Shown: piece by piece, positions 1 through 9,085 of the stretch
Layout of the letters: each line of letters opens with the position of its first letter
Position numbering within the stretch: position 1 is the stretch's first letter
Origin: Bacteroidota bacterium
GTDB lineage: Bacteria; Bacteroidota; Bacteroidia; Bacteroidales; Paludibacteraceae
Assembly (NCBI GenBank): GCA_023459355.1
Contig: JAEWUM010000049.1
Coordinates: forward strand, 20,653 to 84,652
Length of the DNA: 64,000 bases
Direction: 5' to 3'
Position numbers and translations under genes: made by a program
The notes under the pieces: model-generated
Database searches by the model: none
What the model was told of the DNA's origin: nothing
The model's input: the letters and a program-made list of their open reading frames with translations, nothing else

Positions 1-2416
1 TCTTACCATCATGTTGCATAACAGAAGGTGAAAGCAATCCAAATCCATCTTTGGACATATTGCCTAAATCTACTTCCTTTGGAGTATGTGAATAAGGATT
101 AAATGTACCATCCTGATTAATCGAACCTACCCAATACAAAGTTTCCACTCCATTCTTAGCGCCAAGCGGTGTAACTGCAAACAACCACTTTCCATCATTC
201 ATCGGGACTATGACTGGCATTTCCCAGAAGGTGCCGTAATCTGCACTTGAAGCTTGATAAAAAACTCTACCATCATTACTCCATGTTTTATTGTTTTTAT
301 TATATTGATGTAGGGTAACAGTACCTTTACCTCCTTTTTTTGATCCGACAACCATGTAAATTGTATTGTTAGATTTAAAAATATATGGATCTCTGAAATC
401 ATCATCTAATCCTGATGGACGGTTTGGTATAACAGGATTAGCAGTGTTTTTAGCCCAGTTGATTAAATTATTATCAAGAGGTCGGGCTTCAGCAATTGAT
501 GCCTTCCCTAAATCCACTGAGGTGTAATATATGTATGGTAGTCCGTTTGTTAGTTCAGGATCAGAAAACACACAGCCCGACCATGCACCTTTGAAATCAT
601 ACCATGCTTCAGGAAAAATTGCGACCTTTTCTTCTTTCCATGTGATTAAATCTTCACTTGTAACATGTCCCCAATGTATCCGTCCCCAATAAGGTCCGTT
701 TGCATTTTTTTGAAAGAAAAGATGATATTTGCCATTATGATAAATCATACCATGAGGTTCATTTGCCCAGTTGGCTGCCGGCATAGCATGAAATACTGGT
801 CGTTGAATTTCATTTTCAAATCTGATTTTCGGAATTGACAAATCAGCCGGGTTTTCAGGTGTCTGTTTATTTTGCAAGAAATTTTGTTCTCCTGAATATA
901 TTCTGAAATCATCGATTAAACCATTAATTGTATTCAACCGAAAAGGTCCGCTCCACAAATCTTCATATGATTTACCTATATAAATAGATGACGAACCAGT
1001 GTTAAGCAGAGTTGTTGTGATGTTTGTTTTTGCAATCAGTTCATTATTTTTGAATAATTGGATATTTCCTTTCCCTACACTTACAACTGCGGCCAGATTC
1101 ACCCATTCGTATCTTGGGAGCTTATCTGGGGCATCACACCTAACCTTTGTTCCATTGATAAACATTTCGAACCCATACCTACCATGAGCATTTATAACGA
1201 ATGCAAATCCAGATTCATTTGAAATATTTCCTGCAATTACTGTATAAGCATCACTTGCTCCGTCAATATTCATCATTGGATAACTTTCCAATGCACACCA
1301 AACAGAAGTGGAAATTGCCTGATCACTCAACCCTGCAACATTAAATCTTCCTTTTATAAAGGTTGAAAAACCATCAAATCGTAAGGCATTACCTTCTGCA
1401 CCAAGAATATTTTCTCTGATATCCTTTGCATTTTCAACTACAAATGAACGATTCGAAATAATCTCTGTAACAGAAGTTTTAGATTCATTTAACACCATAG
1501 GAAAGTGAGCAACTAAGCCAGACTCAATTTCAGTTGTATCTGGAGCAGGTTTGTCAGATGCTAAATAAGTTAATGAATTTGTAGTCAACAGATGTATATT
1601 AGACAAATACTCATTTACTCTGTCATTTTGACTCCACTCATAAGCGGCAACGCCAATAGCTAAACAACTTCCTTTGTATTCAGAAGTTGGAAGAAACTCT
1701 ATAATACCTCCGCAACAAAAATCTGTAACCTGTCCCCACGTTCCAATTACCCTGGCATTATTTTCAACTTCAAAATCATTGACAACATTTCCGCTATATC
1801 CATACGAGTTCAAATCCCACATGCTGTTATGATCCTCTTTCATGCCAGATCCTATTAACGGAATGGTTGTATGCCCAAAAATTGTATTATTGGTAGAAAG
1901 TCCGGCATATATTGGATGAGACAGATAATTATTCACCAACCCGATGTTCGGATTAACCGTCCAGACATCAGCATTGAAATTTGCTACACCCGCACCAATA
2001 ATAGTTGGGTATCTCAAAGTTCGGCCTAAATCTGCTATATATTGCGTTGCGTGTGTGGTTAACAAAAGATTACCACCTTGTTTGTAATAATCAGTCAGTT
2101 TGGTTTTAACATTGGAATCTTTCAAAATTGAAGGAATTGCACCGGTACCGTTTTCTTTATCAATGTGTAACCAGATGACTTTATACTGAGATAAATCAAC
2201 TTCATTATTTTTTATACCTGAAGTAGTTATAATATCACCGTTGGAATTAAACAAACTGAACCAGGTTGCGGCAGCTTTTTCATCATCATCTTCAATAGAT
2301 TCAATATTATCATAGCTTGCAATAAAAGCATATTTAACATCTGCTGATAAAACTGAGTCTGATATAAATAATAAGAACAGAAAAAACAAAATAAGAAAAT
2401 TGAATGATGCTTTCAT
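1..2416 (-). CDS. DUF4960-LamG-GH32 fructan-acting protein, partial (3' end beyond window)
   Basis: The reading frame opens at an ATG at 2416 and stays open for 805 codons to the left edge, so the C-terminus is missing. It begins with a hydrophobic signal peptide ending near SVLSA. Residues about 25-270 resemble DUF4960, a domain known from Bacteroides fructan loci. Residues about 345-510 look like a LamG/concanavalin-like sandwich, followed by a GH32 five-blade propeller from about residue 535. GH32 landmarks are WANEPHG (E553 where the nucleophile Asp is expected), FRDP (D676) and FWEMP (E732, acid/base). The family hydrolyses levan, inulin or sucrose-type fructosides. The neighbour at 2556 is a second GH32 with the same promoter layout. 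The role as fructan binder or fructosidase is inferred; the E-for-D change leaves activity open. Confidence 0.85.
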   Translation of the reverse strand, partial: MKASFNFLILFFLFLLFISDSVLSADVKYAFIASYDNIESIEDDDEKAAATWFSLFNSNGDIITTSGIKNNEVDLSQYKVIWLHIDKENGTGAIPSILKDSNVKTKLTDYYKQGGNLLLTTHATQYIADLGRTLRYPTIIGAGVANFNADVWTVNPNIGLVNNYLSHPIYAGLSTNNTIFGHTTIPLIGSGMKEDHNSMWDLNSYGYSGNVVNDFEVENNARVIGTWGQVTDFCCGGIIEFLPTSEYKGSCLAIGVAAYEWSQNDRVNEYLSNIHLLTTNSLTYLASDKPAPDTTEIESGLVAHFPMVLNESKTSVTEIISNRSFVVENAKDIRENILGAEGNALRFDGFSTFIKGRFNVAGLSDQAISTSVWCALESYPMMNIDGASDAYTVIAGNISNESGFAFVINAHGRYGFEMFINGTKVRCDAPDKLPRYEWVNLAAVVSVGKGNIQLFKNNELIAKTNITTTLLNTGSSSIYIGKSYEDLWSGPFRLNTINGLIDDFRIYSGEQNFLQNKQTPENPADLSIPKIRFENEIQRPVFHAMPAANWANEPHGMIYHNGKYHLFFQKNANGPYWGRIHWGHVTSEDLITWKEEKVAIFPEAWYDFKGAWSGCVFSDPELTNGLPYIYYTSVDLGKASIAEARPLDNNLINWAKNTANPVIPNRPSGLDDDFRDPYIFKSNNTIYMVVGSKKGGKGTVTLHQYNKNNKTWSNDGRVFYQASSADYGTFWEMPVIVPMNDGKWLFAVTPLGAKNGVETLYWVGSINQDGTFNPYSHTPKEVDLGNMSKDGFGLLSPSVMQHDGK

Positions 2417-2485
2417 TTGATTTGTTAGATTTTGTCAATATTTAAATTTGAATAAACCGACTAATTTTGACCTGATATCACAATG

Positions 2486-2551
2486 CAAAAATAGATTGAC
2501 AAAACACCCTTTGATGTAAAAAATGTTACATCTTCGTGTAATTTTGATACA
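2486..2551 (-). promoter_or_regulatory. Promoter and tandem-dyad operator of the DUF4960-GH32 gene
   Basis: Read on the minus strand, a -7 box TATTTTTG lies at 2493-2486 and fits the Bacteroidetes consensus TAnnTTTG. Upstream of it are two dyads: TGTA-N8-TACA at 2515-2530 and TGTA-N7-TACA at 2537-2551, starting 22 bp apart. The same arrangement, with the same distance to the -7 box, precedes the next GH32 gene. I infer an activator site, possibly for the AraC-type domain of the nearby hybrid sensor. Confidence 0.6.
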
Positions 2552-2555
2552 TTAA

Positions 2556-4097
2556 TTACCAGATACTGTTAAATCGGCGGTATTTTAGGGAGGAAAAACC
2601 GGAACCTGTATTCAATGACAGATTTAGTTTATTATATATACTTTGCGGGAAAACCTGATTGGTGATTGAGCGGGCACCGTCATTTACAATAATTTCAACA
2701 GAGGACTGATCAACATATATATCTAAAGTCGTTGAGTCAGTTTCAAAGTCAAAAGGACATGAAAAAACACCGGGAAAGTAATTGGAAAATGAAACTTTAC
2801 CTGATTCACGGCGATCAAATACAATTTGGTTCTCAGGAACGTTGATTTTTATCTGACTCTGATCATTATTATCGTTAACCCATGACAAGGTCAGAATCTG
2901 ATTGTCAGACAAAGATGTAGTTAATTGCAAATGATATGCTTTCGGGTTATCAGGAATGCTGAAAGATTTTTGATCTGAACTGAGGTCACCATTATAAAGT
3001 GTAGTCCATGATGAACCAAAAGCATTGACTTCTGAAACGACTTCGTTATTTATGCTGAAATTACCCTGTTCATTTTTCACAAGTGATAGTGCTCTGGGTA
3101 AAGTCATGCCGCCTCTGGAAGCATTGCCTCCGGATGAATAGGTTGGTATGGCACCTGCATATTCCCAGTTGTTCATCCAGGCAATTTGAATTCTTCTACC
3201 GTCCTCTTCCGGGATATTATCCCAGGTGATACCGGCATAATTATCCTTACCATAGTCGAGCCATAAGGGATATGAATATGGGTCCGCAATAAAGGTTACA
3301 CCATTAAATTCCCCGATAAAATATTGTGTACCTGATCCACCATTCGGAGCTCCGGGATTAATGCTCACTAACAATATCCATTTTGTTTCATCTTCGAATT
3401 TCAACGGGAATAAATCCGGACATTCCCATACCCCACCATGAGCACCAATGCCTGAACCGAATTCGCTCAATTTAGTCCACGCCTTTAAATCGGGTGATTG
3501 ATAAAAACTAATGGTTTGTCCGGTTGCCAGCGACATAATCCATTGTTTCGCAGGCTCGTACCAAAAGACTTTGGGATCTCTGAAGTCAGGTCTTCCCGGG
3601 TTACTCAAAACCGGATTGTTTCTGTACTTAATAAATGACCGGCCTTTATCAGTACTGAATGCAATTGATTGATGCTGGGAACTTCCTGCTGATGTATAAA
3701 TGGCTATCATCGCATCTTTACCGAATCCTGCCGTATTGTTTTTATCTATCACAACACAACCTGAAAAAATATCCCCCAAAGCATCCGGTTTGAGCGCAAC
3801 ATTCAGTTGCTTCCAGTGGATCAAATCCGTGCTGACAGCATGTCCCCAACTCATGTAACCCCATCCGGAACCAAAAGGATTATGCTGAAAAAAGAGATGA
3901 TATTCACCTTCGTGGTAAACCAAACCATTAGGGTCATTTATCCAGTTATACTTTGAGGAGAAATGTATTTGCGGACGAAACAAGCCACTATATCCCTTGT
4001 CAACAAGAATGTCCTTTTCTTCTTCTTTTATACAAGCATGAAGAAACACAACCAATAACAATACTATGTAAGCGAAAAATCGATGTAATAACTGCAT
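2556..4097 (-). CDS. GH32 lipoprotein (exo-levanase/inulinase/beta-fructosidase)
   Basis: 513 aa. The N-terminus has a lipoprotein signal with lipobox-like LHAC, so the protein is probably membrane anchored. The GH32 motifs are intact: WINDPNG with the nucleophile Asp, FRDP with the transition-state Asp, and WECP with the acid/base Glu, followed by a C-terminal beta-sandwich. This is the normal length for a bacterial GH32 enzyme. It would release fructose from levan, inulin or sucrose. A second GH32 gene lies 139 bp downstream on the same strand and each has its own promoter and operator. Substrate choice within GH32 cannot be read from the sequence. Confidence 0.92.
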   Translation of the reverse strand: MQLLHRFFAYIVLLLVVFLHACIKEEEKDILVDKGYSGLFRPQIHFSSKYNWINDPNGLVYHEGEYHLFFQHNPFGSGWGYMSWGHAVSTDLIHWKQLNVALKPDALGDIFSGCVVIDKNNTAGFGKDAMIAIYTSAGSSQHQSIAFSTDKGRSFIKYRNNPVLSNPGRPDFRDPKVFWYEPAKQWIMSLATGQTISFYQSPDLKAWTKLSEFGSGIGAHGGVWECPDLFPLKFEDETKWILLVSINPGAPNGGSGTQYFIGEFNGVTFIADPYSYPLWLDYGKDNYAGITWDNIPEEDGRRIQIAWMNNWEYAGAIPTYSSGGNASRGGMTLPRALSLVKNEQGNFSINNEVVSEVNAFGSSWTTLYNGDLSSDQKSFSIPDNPKAYHLQLTTSLSDNQILTLSWVNDNNDQSQIKINVPENQIVFDRRESGKVSFSNYFPGVFSCPFDFETDSTTLDIYVDQSSVEIIVNDGARSITNQVFPQSIYNKLNLSLNTGSGFSSLKYRRFNSIW

Positions 4098-4118
4098 AAG
4101 ACTCTTTTATTATGTAGA

Positions 4119-4184
4119 CGAAGATATGCAAAACATCATCAAACAAATGTAACTCTGGATACATCTGCTTGTAATTTTGATACA
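4119..4184 (-). promoter_or_regulatory. Promoter and tandem-dyad operator of the GH32 lipoprotein gene
   Basis: On the minus strand a -7 box TATCTTCG sits at 4126-4119 and a TTTG at 4147-4144. Upstream are dyads TGTA-N8-TACA (4148-4163) and TGTA-N7-TACA (4170-4184), again starting 22 bp apart. The block TGTAATTTTGATACATT is identical to that at 2537-2553. The spacing from the -7 box equals that of the other GH32 promoter. Confidence 0.6.
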
Positions 4185-4224
4185 TTTATATCGCTGAAAA
4201 TAAAAAAGCTTACTATACATCAAG

Positions 4225-4875
4225 TTACAACACCAACTCCCCAAAAAACTCCGGCCGGTGAAAATCAGGATTTTCAACCTCAATCGGGCTCCAGCTTACA
4301 TAATGCGGAACTGAAGTTTCATCCCCGCATTTATAAAAATTGGCTTTGATGCTTGCCGGCAGGTTGTCGGAATCAATACCAAGCAGACTAAATGGTATTT
4401 CAACTGTTAACGTCCAGTCGAAATTACCTTGTTTCTCTTCGAATGGCTCGTTGCCCAGAGAGGCATAACGTTTGATTTGCAACATCTTTTCGGCTGATAA
4501 AGGGCTTACATCCTCCGTTCTGCTTTTTCTTTCTGTAGCTAAGCAAGTGCCGATGCAGTTAAATTCAAAATTGAAATAGGTTTTACTCCCGGGAACCTGA
4601 CAAAAGAACTCCACACAGCTGTCCTGCCAAACCGGATCCTGATCCTTGGAGTAAATGGCTTTTATTTGTTTCTCGTTAACAACAAAATGAATAAAGAAAG
4701 CCTTCGAGGAACGGGCAATATTGAATTTGGCCTCCGGCCTGACAGGATAAGAGTCCGGCCAGTTAACGGCATCAATTGTGTCAAAACCAACCGGTTCAGA
4801 AATAACAGACATTATTTGTCTCATAGAAACAGCGCTATCCAGCTCACTAAGATATTCAACTTTTGTTGTTTTCAT
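4225..4875 (-). CDS. Carbohydrate-binding family 9-like protein
   Basis: 216 aa with no signal peptide or membrane segment. The pattern WQDSCVEFF followed by NFEFNCIGTCLA and a late SWSPIEVENPDFHRPEFFGEL stretch is typical of the stand-alone CBM9-like proteins (DOMON-type sandwich) common in Bacteroidota sugar-use loci. The family binds sugars, but the role of these cytoplasmic-looking versions is not established. It sits between the GH32 gene and the hybrid regulator on the same strand, with a 98-bp gap to the regulator's stop, which fits a part in the same sugar-use programme. Confidence 0.75.
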   Translation of the reverse strand: MKTTKVEYLSELDSAVSMRQIMSVISEPVGFDTIDAVNWPDSYPVRPEAKFNIARSSKAFFIHFVVNEKQIKAIYSKDQDPVWQDSCVEFFCQVPGSKTYFNFEFNCIGTCLATERKSRTEDVSPLSAEKMLQIKRYASLGNEPFEEKQGNFDWTLTVEIPFSLLGIDSDNLPASIKANFYKCGDETSVPHYVSWSPIEVENPDFHRPEFFGELVL

Positions 4876-4973
4876 GAAAATTTAATTTTGATTTATAGTT
4901 ATGTCGACTAACAACATGTAATGTATTAAAGAAAAGACAAAGTTATTAAAAATTCCGACACAATTTTTCTCTT

Positions 4974-7900
4974 CTACCCGACTTTCACATTCTTTTTAAT
5001 ATATTCCGTCGGTGTCATTTTGTAAACAGACTTGAAACAACTGGAGAAGTAGGAGGTCGTTCTAAACCCAAGATTAACCGCAATATCTGAAACAGGGGTT
5101 TTACCCTCGGCCAGTATTTTTACAGCAAGATCCATGCGTATTTTCCGTATTAACTCACTTGGCGCCGATCCTGTAAATTCTTTAACTTTATTGTACAACC
5201 CTGTTTTGCTCATCCCAATCTTTTTTCCCAATGTTTCCGTTGAAAAATCCGGATTTGAAATATTCGATTCGATTATGAAATACAATTTATTAACAAAATC
5301 CTTATCTATATTAGTTGTGGCACTTTTCACTATTTCCTCTCCAAATGTTTTACTATAATATATCCTGAGGTGGTCTCTTGATGTCAATATATTTTCGATC
5401 TTACTGATGAGAATCACCGGATTAAAGGGTTTGATAAAATAATCGTCAGCACCTATATTTAATCCTTCCTGAATATGTGTTATTGACGCCCTTGCTGTCA
5501 GCAACACTACCGGAACATGACTGGTTTTTTCGCTCTGTTTTAATCGTTTGCACAACTCTATTCCATCCATTTTCGGCATCATGATATCGCTCAGCACCAA
5601 ATCCGGGATGTTATTCATAGCGAGGGCCAGGCCGTCAACTCCATTCGATGCGGTAAGTACATGATAATATTTTTGCAGAATTTGTTGCAGGTAGTTTCGC
5701 AAATCCCGGTTATCTTCAATGACCAGAATCGTTTTCTGATTGTTTTTATCAGGTGTGATAATATTGGCGATAGATCCCTCATCTTCAATAAATGTGTACT
5801 GCGATATTTCCTCACTGCTTTTGTAATCCTCAATAATCTGATTATCGGAAAAATGAGTTCTACCTAGTGGTAAACAGACAGTGAAACAAGCACCCTCCTG
5901 AGGATTGTTTTCAGCCCTTACTATACCTCTGTGTAATTCAATAATCCCTTTTACCAGGCTCAAACCTATCCCGGTTCCATTTGAATAATTTTCGCGATTA
6001 CGAACCTGGTGAAAAGGCTCAAAAATTGCCTCCATTTGATCCTCAGGAATCCCCGAACCTGAATCTCTAACCGACAAAATATAATTGGAATTTTTTATCT
6101 GCGAAATTATTTCAATCTTACCATGATCAGGTGTGTTTTTAAAAGCATTGGACAACAGATTAAACAACACTTTCTCCATCCAGAAACGATCGTACCAGAG
6201 ATGGATGCCATCATCCTTCCCATCATAAACCAGATTAATATTGCGCTGTTCAGCCAACTGGGAGAAAGAGAGCACTATTTCATAGACAAACAAGGAAAAA
6301 TTTCCCGCAGCAACTTTCAATTCCAATGCACTCGACTCTTTTTTTCTGAAATCAAGCAGTTCGTTGGCAATAAACAAAAGTCTTCTCGCATTTTTTAAAA
6401 CAAGTTCAAGCGAGGATTGTGCACGCCCTGTCAACATGGAGTCTTTTAAAAGATTTTCCAAAGGAGCAATGATCAACGATAAAGGAGTACGCAATTCATG
6501 TGATAAATTTGTGAACAACATCATCCGGTCTTCATGTAGTTTCTCCAGATTCATTTGTTTTTCCTTCTGGAGAATAATATCGTTTTTAAGTTTGAGTTCA
6601 ACTTTCAGATAATGAATAAAGAGCGATATCAAAGCAACCAAAATAACCAGATATAACAAATAAGCCCACCAGGTTTTCCAGGGAGGGGGAATAACAGAAA
6701 ATTGCATCATTTCCTTTTCCTCCGACCACACCTCATCATTGAAGGAAGCTTTCAGCAAGAAACGGTAATTACCTGGAGGAAGATTGGTATAATATGCCCG
6801 CAGGTTATTTTCCGTATAATTCCAGTTTTTATCAAAACCATCAAGCATGTAGGCATAATTTATTTCTTTGGGAGAAAAATATTCGAGCGCCGTATAATCA
6901 ATAATGATGTTCGACTGATCATAAGATAGTTTAAACTCCTTGTTCCGGAAGTCAATTTCAGATGGTTGAACTGCTACATTATTCACCGTAAGTTTATTGA
7001 CAACCAATGGCGGCACAACACTTCGTTTGTTAAGATTTGAAGGATCAAAGGAGACAAGTCCCTTGTCTCCACCAAAGAACATCAATCCATGAGCGTATAA
7101 AGCCGAACGCAAACTGAACTCATTGATGTCAAAAGAAGTATAATTCTTTATTTTAAGATTTTTTATCTCAATCTGGGTCAAATTGTTTTGCTGTGAAAAC
7201 CAGATATTCCCGTGCTCATCTCCGGTTATGGCATTGATGGTATTACTGTTCAACTGATCGGGATAAATGAAATGGTTCAACAACTTTCCCTGTAAATCAA
7301 TCCTGTACAAGCCGTTTTCATTCGTACCAAACCACAATTGAGAATTTCTGTCTTTGTACAAGCAGTTTATCGCATCATTTGGCGAATTGGAATAGGATGC
7401 CAGATCAACAAACTGTATCTCATTGCTTTCCAGATTCAGTCTGTAATAACCATATTTCCGTTCCAGAATAACAAACTCATTATCAAATATCTTCTCAATA
7501 CTTCTTACAAATTCGAAATCGAAACGCTTGCCTGCTCTGTCATAAAACTCATCCATCATTTTACCGTCTCTGTCAAATTTTATCAGACTCTTTTCCCCTG
7601 TGGTACCTACAAGGACAGAACCATCCCCAACAGCAGAAAGACTCATCACCGACCTTTCTCCCGGGATACGAAAAATTTGCTTTATTTTTTCCGCCTTCCT
7701 GTCGAACACCGCAATTATACCGTTATTTGTCCCTATATATAAACGGTTTAGATCTTTACTAAAAGCAGTCACGATGTTGGTTCGGAAATTACCTCCATTT
7801 GCATCGGGAAGCTTAAAATGTTTGTAAGTCTTCTTCTGAAGATTATAGAATACAAAACCACTACCTTCTATACCAATCCATATCCCATCTTTTTCGGTAA

Positions 7901-8993
7901 TTAAAGGACCGATAATTCCCAGATGACGTTTTTGCGGATATGGATTGAGAACTTTAAAAGAGTTGCCTTCCCAATCGGGATTTCCATAGCTTACTCCCCC
8001 AGCCCAGGTTCCTCCCCAAAGCGTTCCATACCGATCAATATAAACGGAGTGAAAAGAAAAATGCGAAAATCTGTCATCCTCTCCCGACTGACTTTTCACT
8101 CTCACGAAATAATCTGCGGTGGGAGAATAAAATGAAATTCCGTCAAATGTTGCCACGATGATATTGCAGTCATGATCCTCAGTAATACTCCTGATCGTAT
8201 TATTCGACAAAGACAAAGGATTACCGGGTTCATTAACAAAATGTCTGTTTAACAACAGGTTTTTACTCAACTTATATAAACCCTGGCCGTCACTTCCCAA
8301 ATAAACATCTTTATTTTTGGAGTAATAGATCGTCCTGAATACTGTTTTTTCATTTGCTCCACTAATATTGAGCTGCTTTTTCTCTTTTGTTTTGGTGTCA
8401 AAAAGATAAAGTCCTCCAAACTCACAAGAAACCAGCAATTTCTTTTCATACTCACAGACATTCAGAACGGGAGCTTTTATCGAGCTGCATTTCATCAGTT
8501 TCTTTGTCCCGGCATCAAAATACAAGAGCCCCCCTTTTGTAGCAACCCATATTTTATTTTCCGAATCAATAATTATTTTTCTGATTCTATTGTAGTCACT
8601 GGATTTTTCCGGATCATTGTAAAAATAGCTTTCGAATGTTTCCTGTTCGTAATCATAAACATTCAATCCATAATGTGTTCCTATCCAGAGTTTATTTTCC
8701 TTGTCAATTGCAAAGCTAGTCGTATAATTACTACTTAACGATTTTTTTTCACCGATCAGATTCTTGTAACTGATAATTTGATTTCCGTCAAACCGGTTTA
8801 TCCCATCACGTGTTGCAAACCAAAGATATCCCTTGTTATCCTGTATGATATCAAGCACTGTCATCTGAGTCAACCCGTTTTTGGAGGTCAACGTACGGTA
8901 CTGAATGTCTTTGTACTGTTCGATATTAATACCGGCATAAACGGAGTTTATACCAATTAACATCACAAATATCAGATGCCCAAAACGTTTCAT
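4974..8993 (-). CDS. Hybrid two-component system sensor/AraC-type regulator (HTCS)
   Basis: 1339 aa. A signal peptide is followed by a long periplasmic sensor made of two-component-propeller repeats (about residues 25-680, many LWIGTxxGL-type blades), a Y_Y_Y domain (about 690-770) and one membrane helix (about 778-800). The cytoplasmic part has a HisKA box HELRTP (H832), a HATPase domain with GTGIGLSLVKG, a receiver domain with phospho-acceptor D1136 in SDIMMPKMDG, and a C-terminal AraC HTH (about 1240-1335). Such proteins sense oligosaccharides in the periplasm and activate nearby polysaccharide-use genes. It lies between the GH32 genes and the GlcNAc-type operon, so it may control one or both. 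Confidence 0.95.
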   Translation of the reverse strand: MKRFGHLIFVMLIGINSVYAGINIEQYKDIQYRTLTSKNGLTQMTVLDIIQDNKGYLWFATRDGINRFDGNQIISYKNLIGEKKSLSSNYTTSFAIDKENKLWIGTHYGLNVYDYEQETFESYFYNDPEKSSDYNRIRKIIIDSENKIWVATKGGLLYFDAGTKKLMKCSSIKAPVLNVCEYEKKLLVSCEFGGLYLFDTKTKEKKQLNISGANEKTVFRTIYYSKNKDVYLGSDGQGLYKLSKNLLLNRHFVNEPGNPLSLSNNTIRSITEDHDCNIIVATFDGISFYSPTADYFVRVKSQSGEDDRFSHFSFHSVYIDRYGTLWGGTWAGGVSYGNPDWEGNSFKVLNPYPQKRHLGIIGPLITEKDGIWIGIEGSGFVFYNLQKKTYKHFKLPDANGGNFRTNIVTAFSKDLNRLYIGTNNGIIAVFDRKAEKIKQIFRIPGERSVMSLSAVGDGSVLVGTTGEKSLIKFDRDGKMMDEFYDRAGKRFDFEFVRSIEKIFDNEFVILERKYGYYRLNLESNEIQFVDLASYSNSPNDAINCLYKDRNSQLWFGTNENGLYRIDLQGKLLNHFIYPDQLNSNTINAITGDEHGNIWFSQQNNLTQIEIKNLKIKNYTSFDINEFSLRSALYAHGLMFFGGDKGLVSFDPSNLNKRSVVPPLVVNKLTVNNVAVQPSEIDFRNKEFKLSYDQSNIIIDYTALEYFSPKEINYAYMLDGFDKNWNYTENNLRAYYTNLPPGNYRFLLKASFNDEVWSEEKEMMQFSVIPPPWKTWWAYLLYLVILVALISLFIHYLKVELKLKNDIILQKEKQMNLEKLHEDRMMLFTNLSHELRTPLSLIIAPLENLLKDSMLTGRAQSSLELVLKNARRLLFIANELLDFRKKESSALELKVAAGNFSLFVYEIVLSFSQLAEQRNINLVYDGKDDGIHLWYDRFWMEKVLFNLLSNAFKNTPDHGKIEIISQIKNSNYILSVRDSGSGIPEDQMEAIFEPFHQVRNRENYSNGTGIGLSLVKGIIELHRGIVRAENNPQEGACFTVCLPLGRTHFSDNQIIEDYKSSEEISQYTFIEDEGSIANIITPDKNNQKTILVIEDNRDLRNYLQQILQKYYHVLTASNGVDGLALAMNNIPDLVLSDIMMPKMDGIELCKRLKQSEKTSHVPVVLLTARASITHIQEGLNIGADDYFIKPFNPVILISKIENILTSRDHLRIYYSKTFGEEIVKSATTNIDKDFVNKLYFIIESNISNPDFSTETLGKKIGMSKTGLYNKVKEFTGSAPSELIRKIRMDLAVKILAEGKTPVSDIAVNLGFRTTSYFSSCFKSVYKMTPTEYIKKNVKVG

Positions 8994-9016
8994 AAATCTG
9001 CTGGTTATAAAACTTA

Positions 9017-9047
9017 CAATAGTACAAAAATCCGGATAATGATCAAA
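9017..9047 (-). promoter_or_regulatory. Predicted promoter of the hybrid regulator
   Basis: Minus strand: TTTG (9047-9044), a 19-bp spacer, then TACTATTG (9024-9017), one base from the Bacteroidetes -7 consensus TAnnTTTG. It ends 24 bp before the start codon at 8993. Confidence 0.5.
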
Positions 9048-9085
9048 GAAAAAACCATATATTCTGTAACCTTTTATTTAACAAT

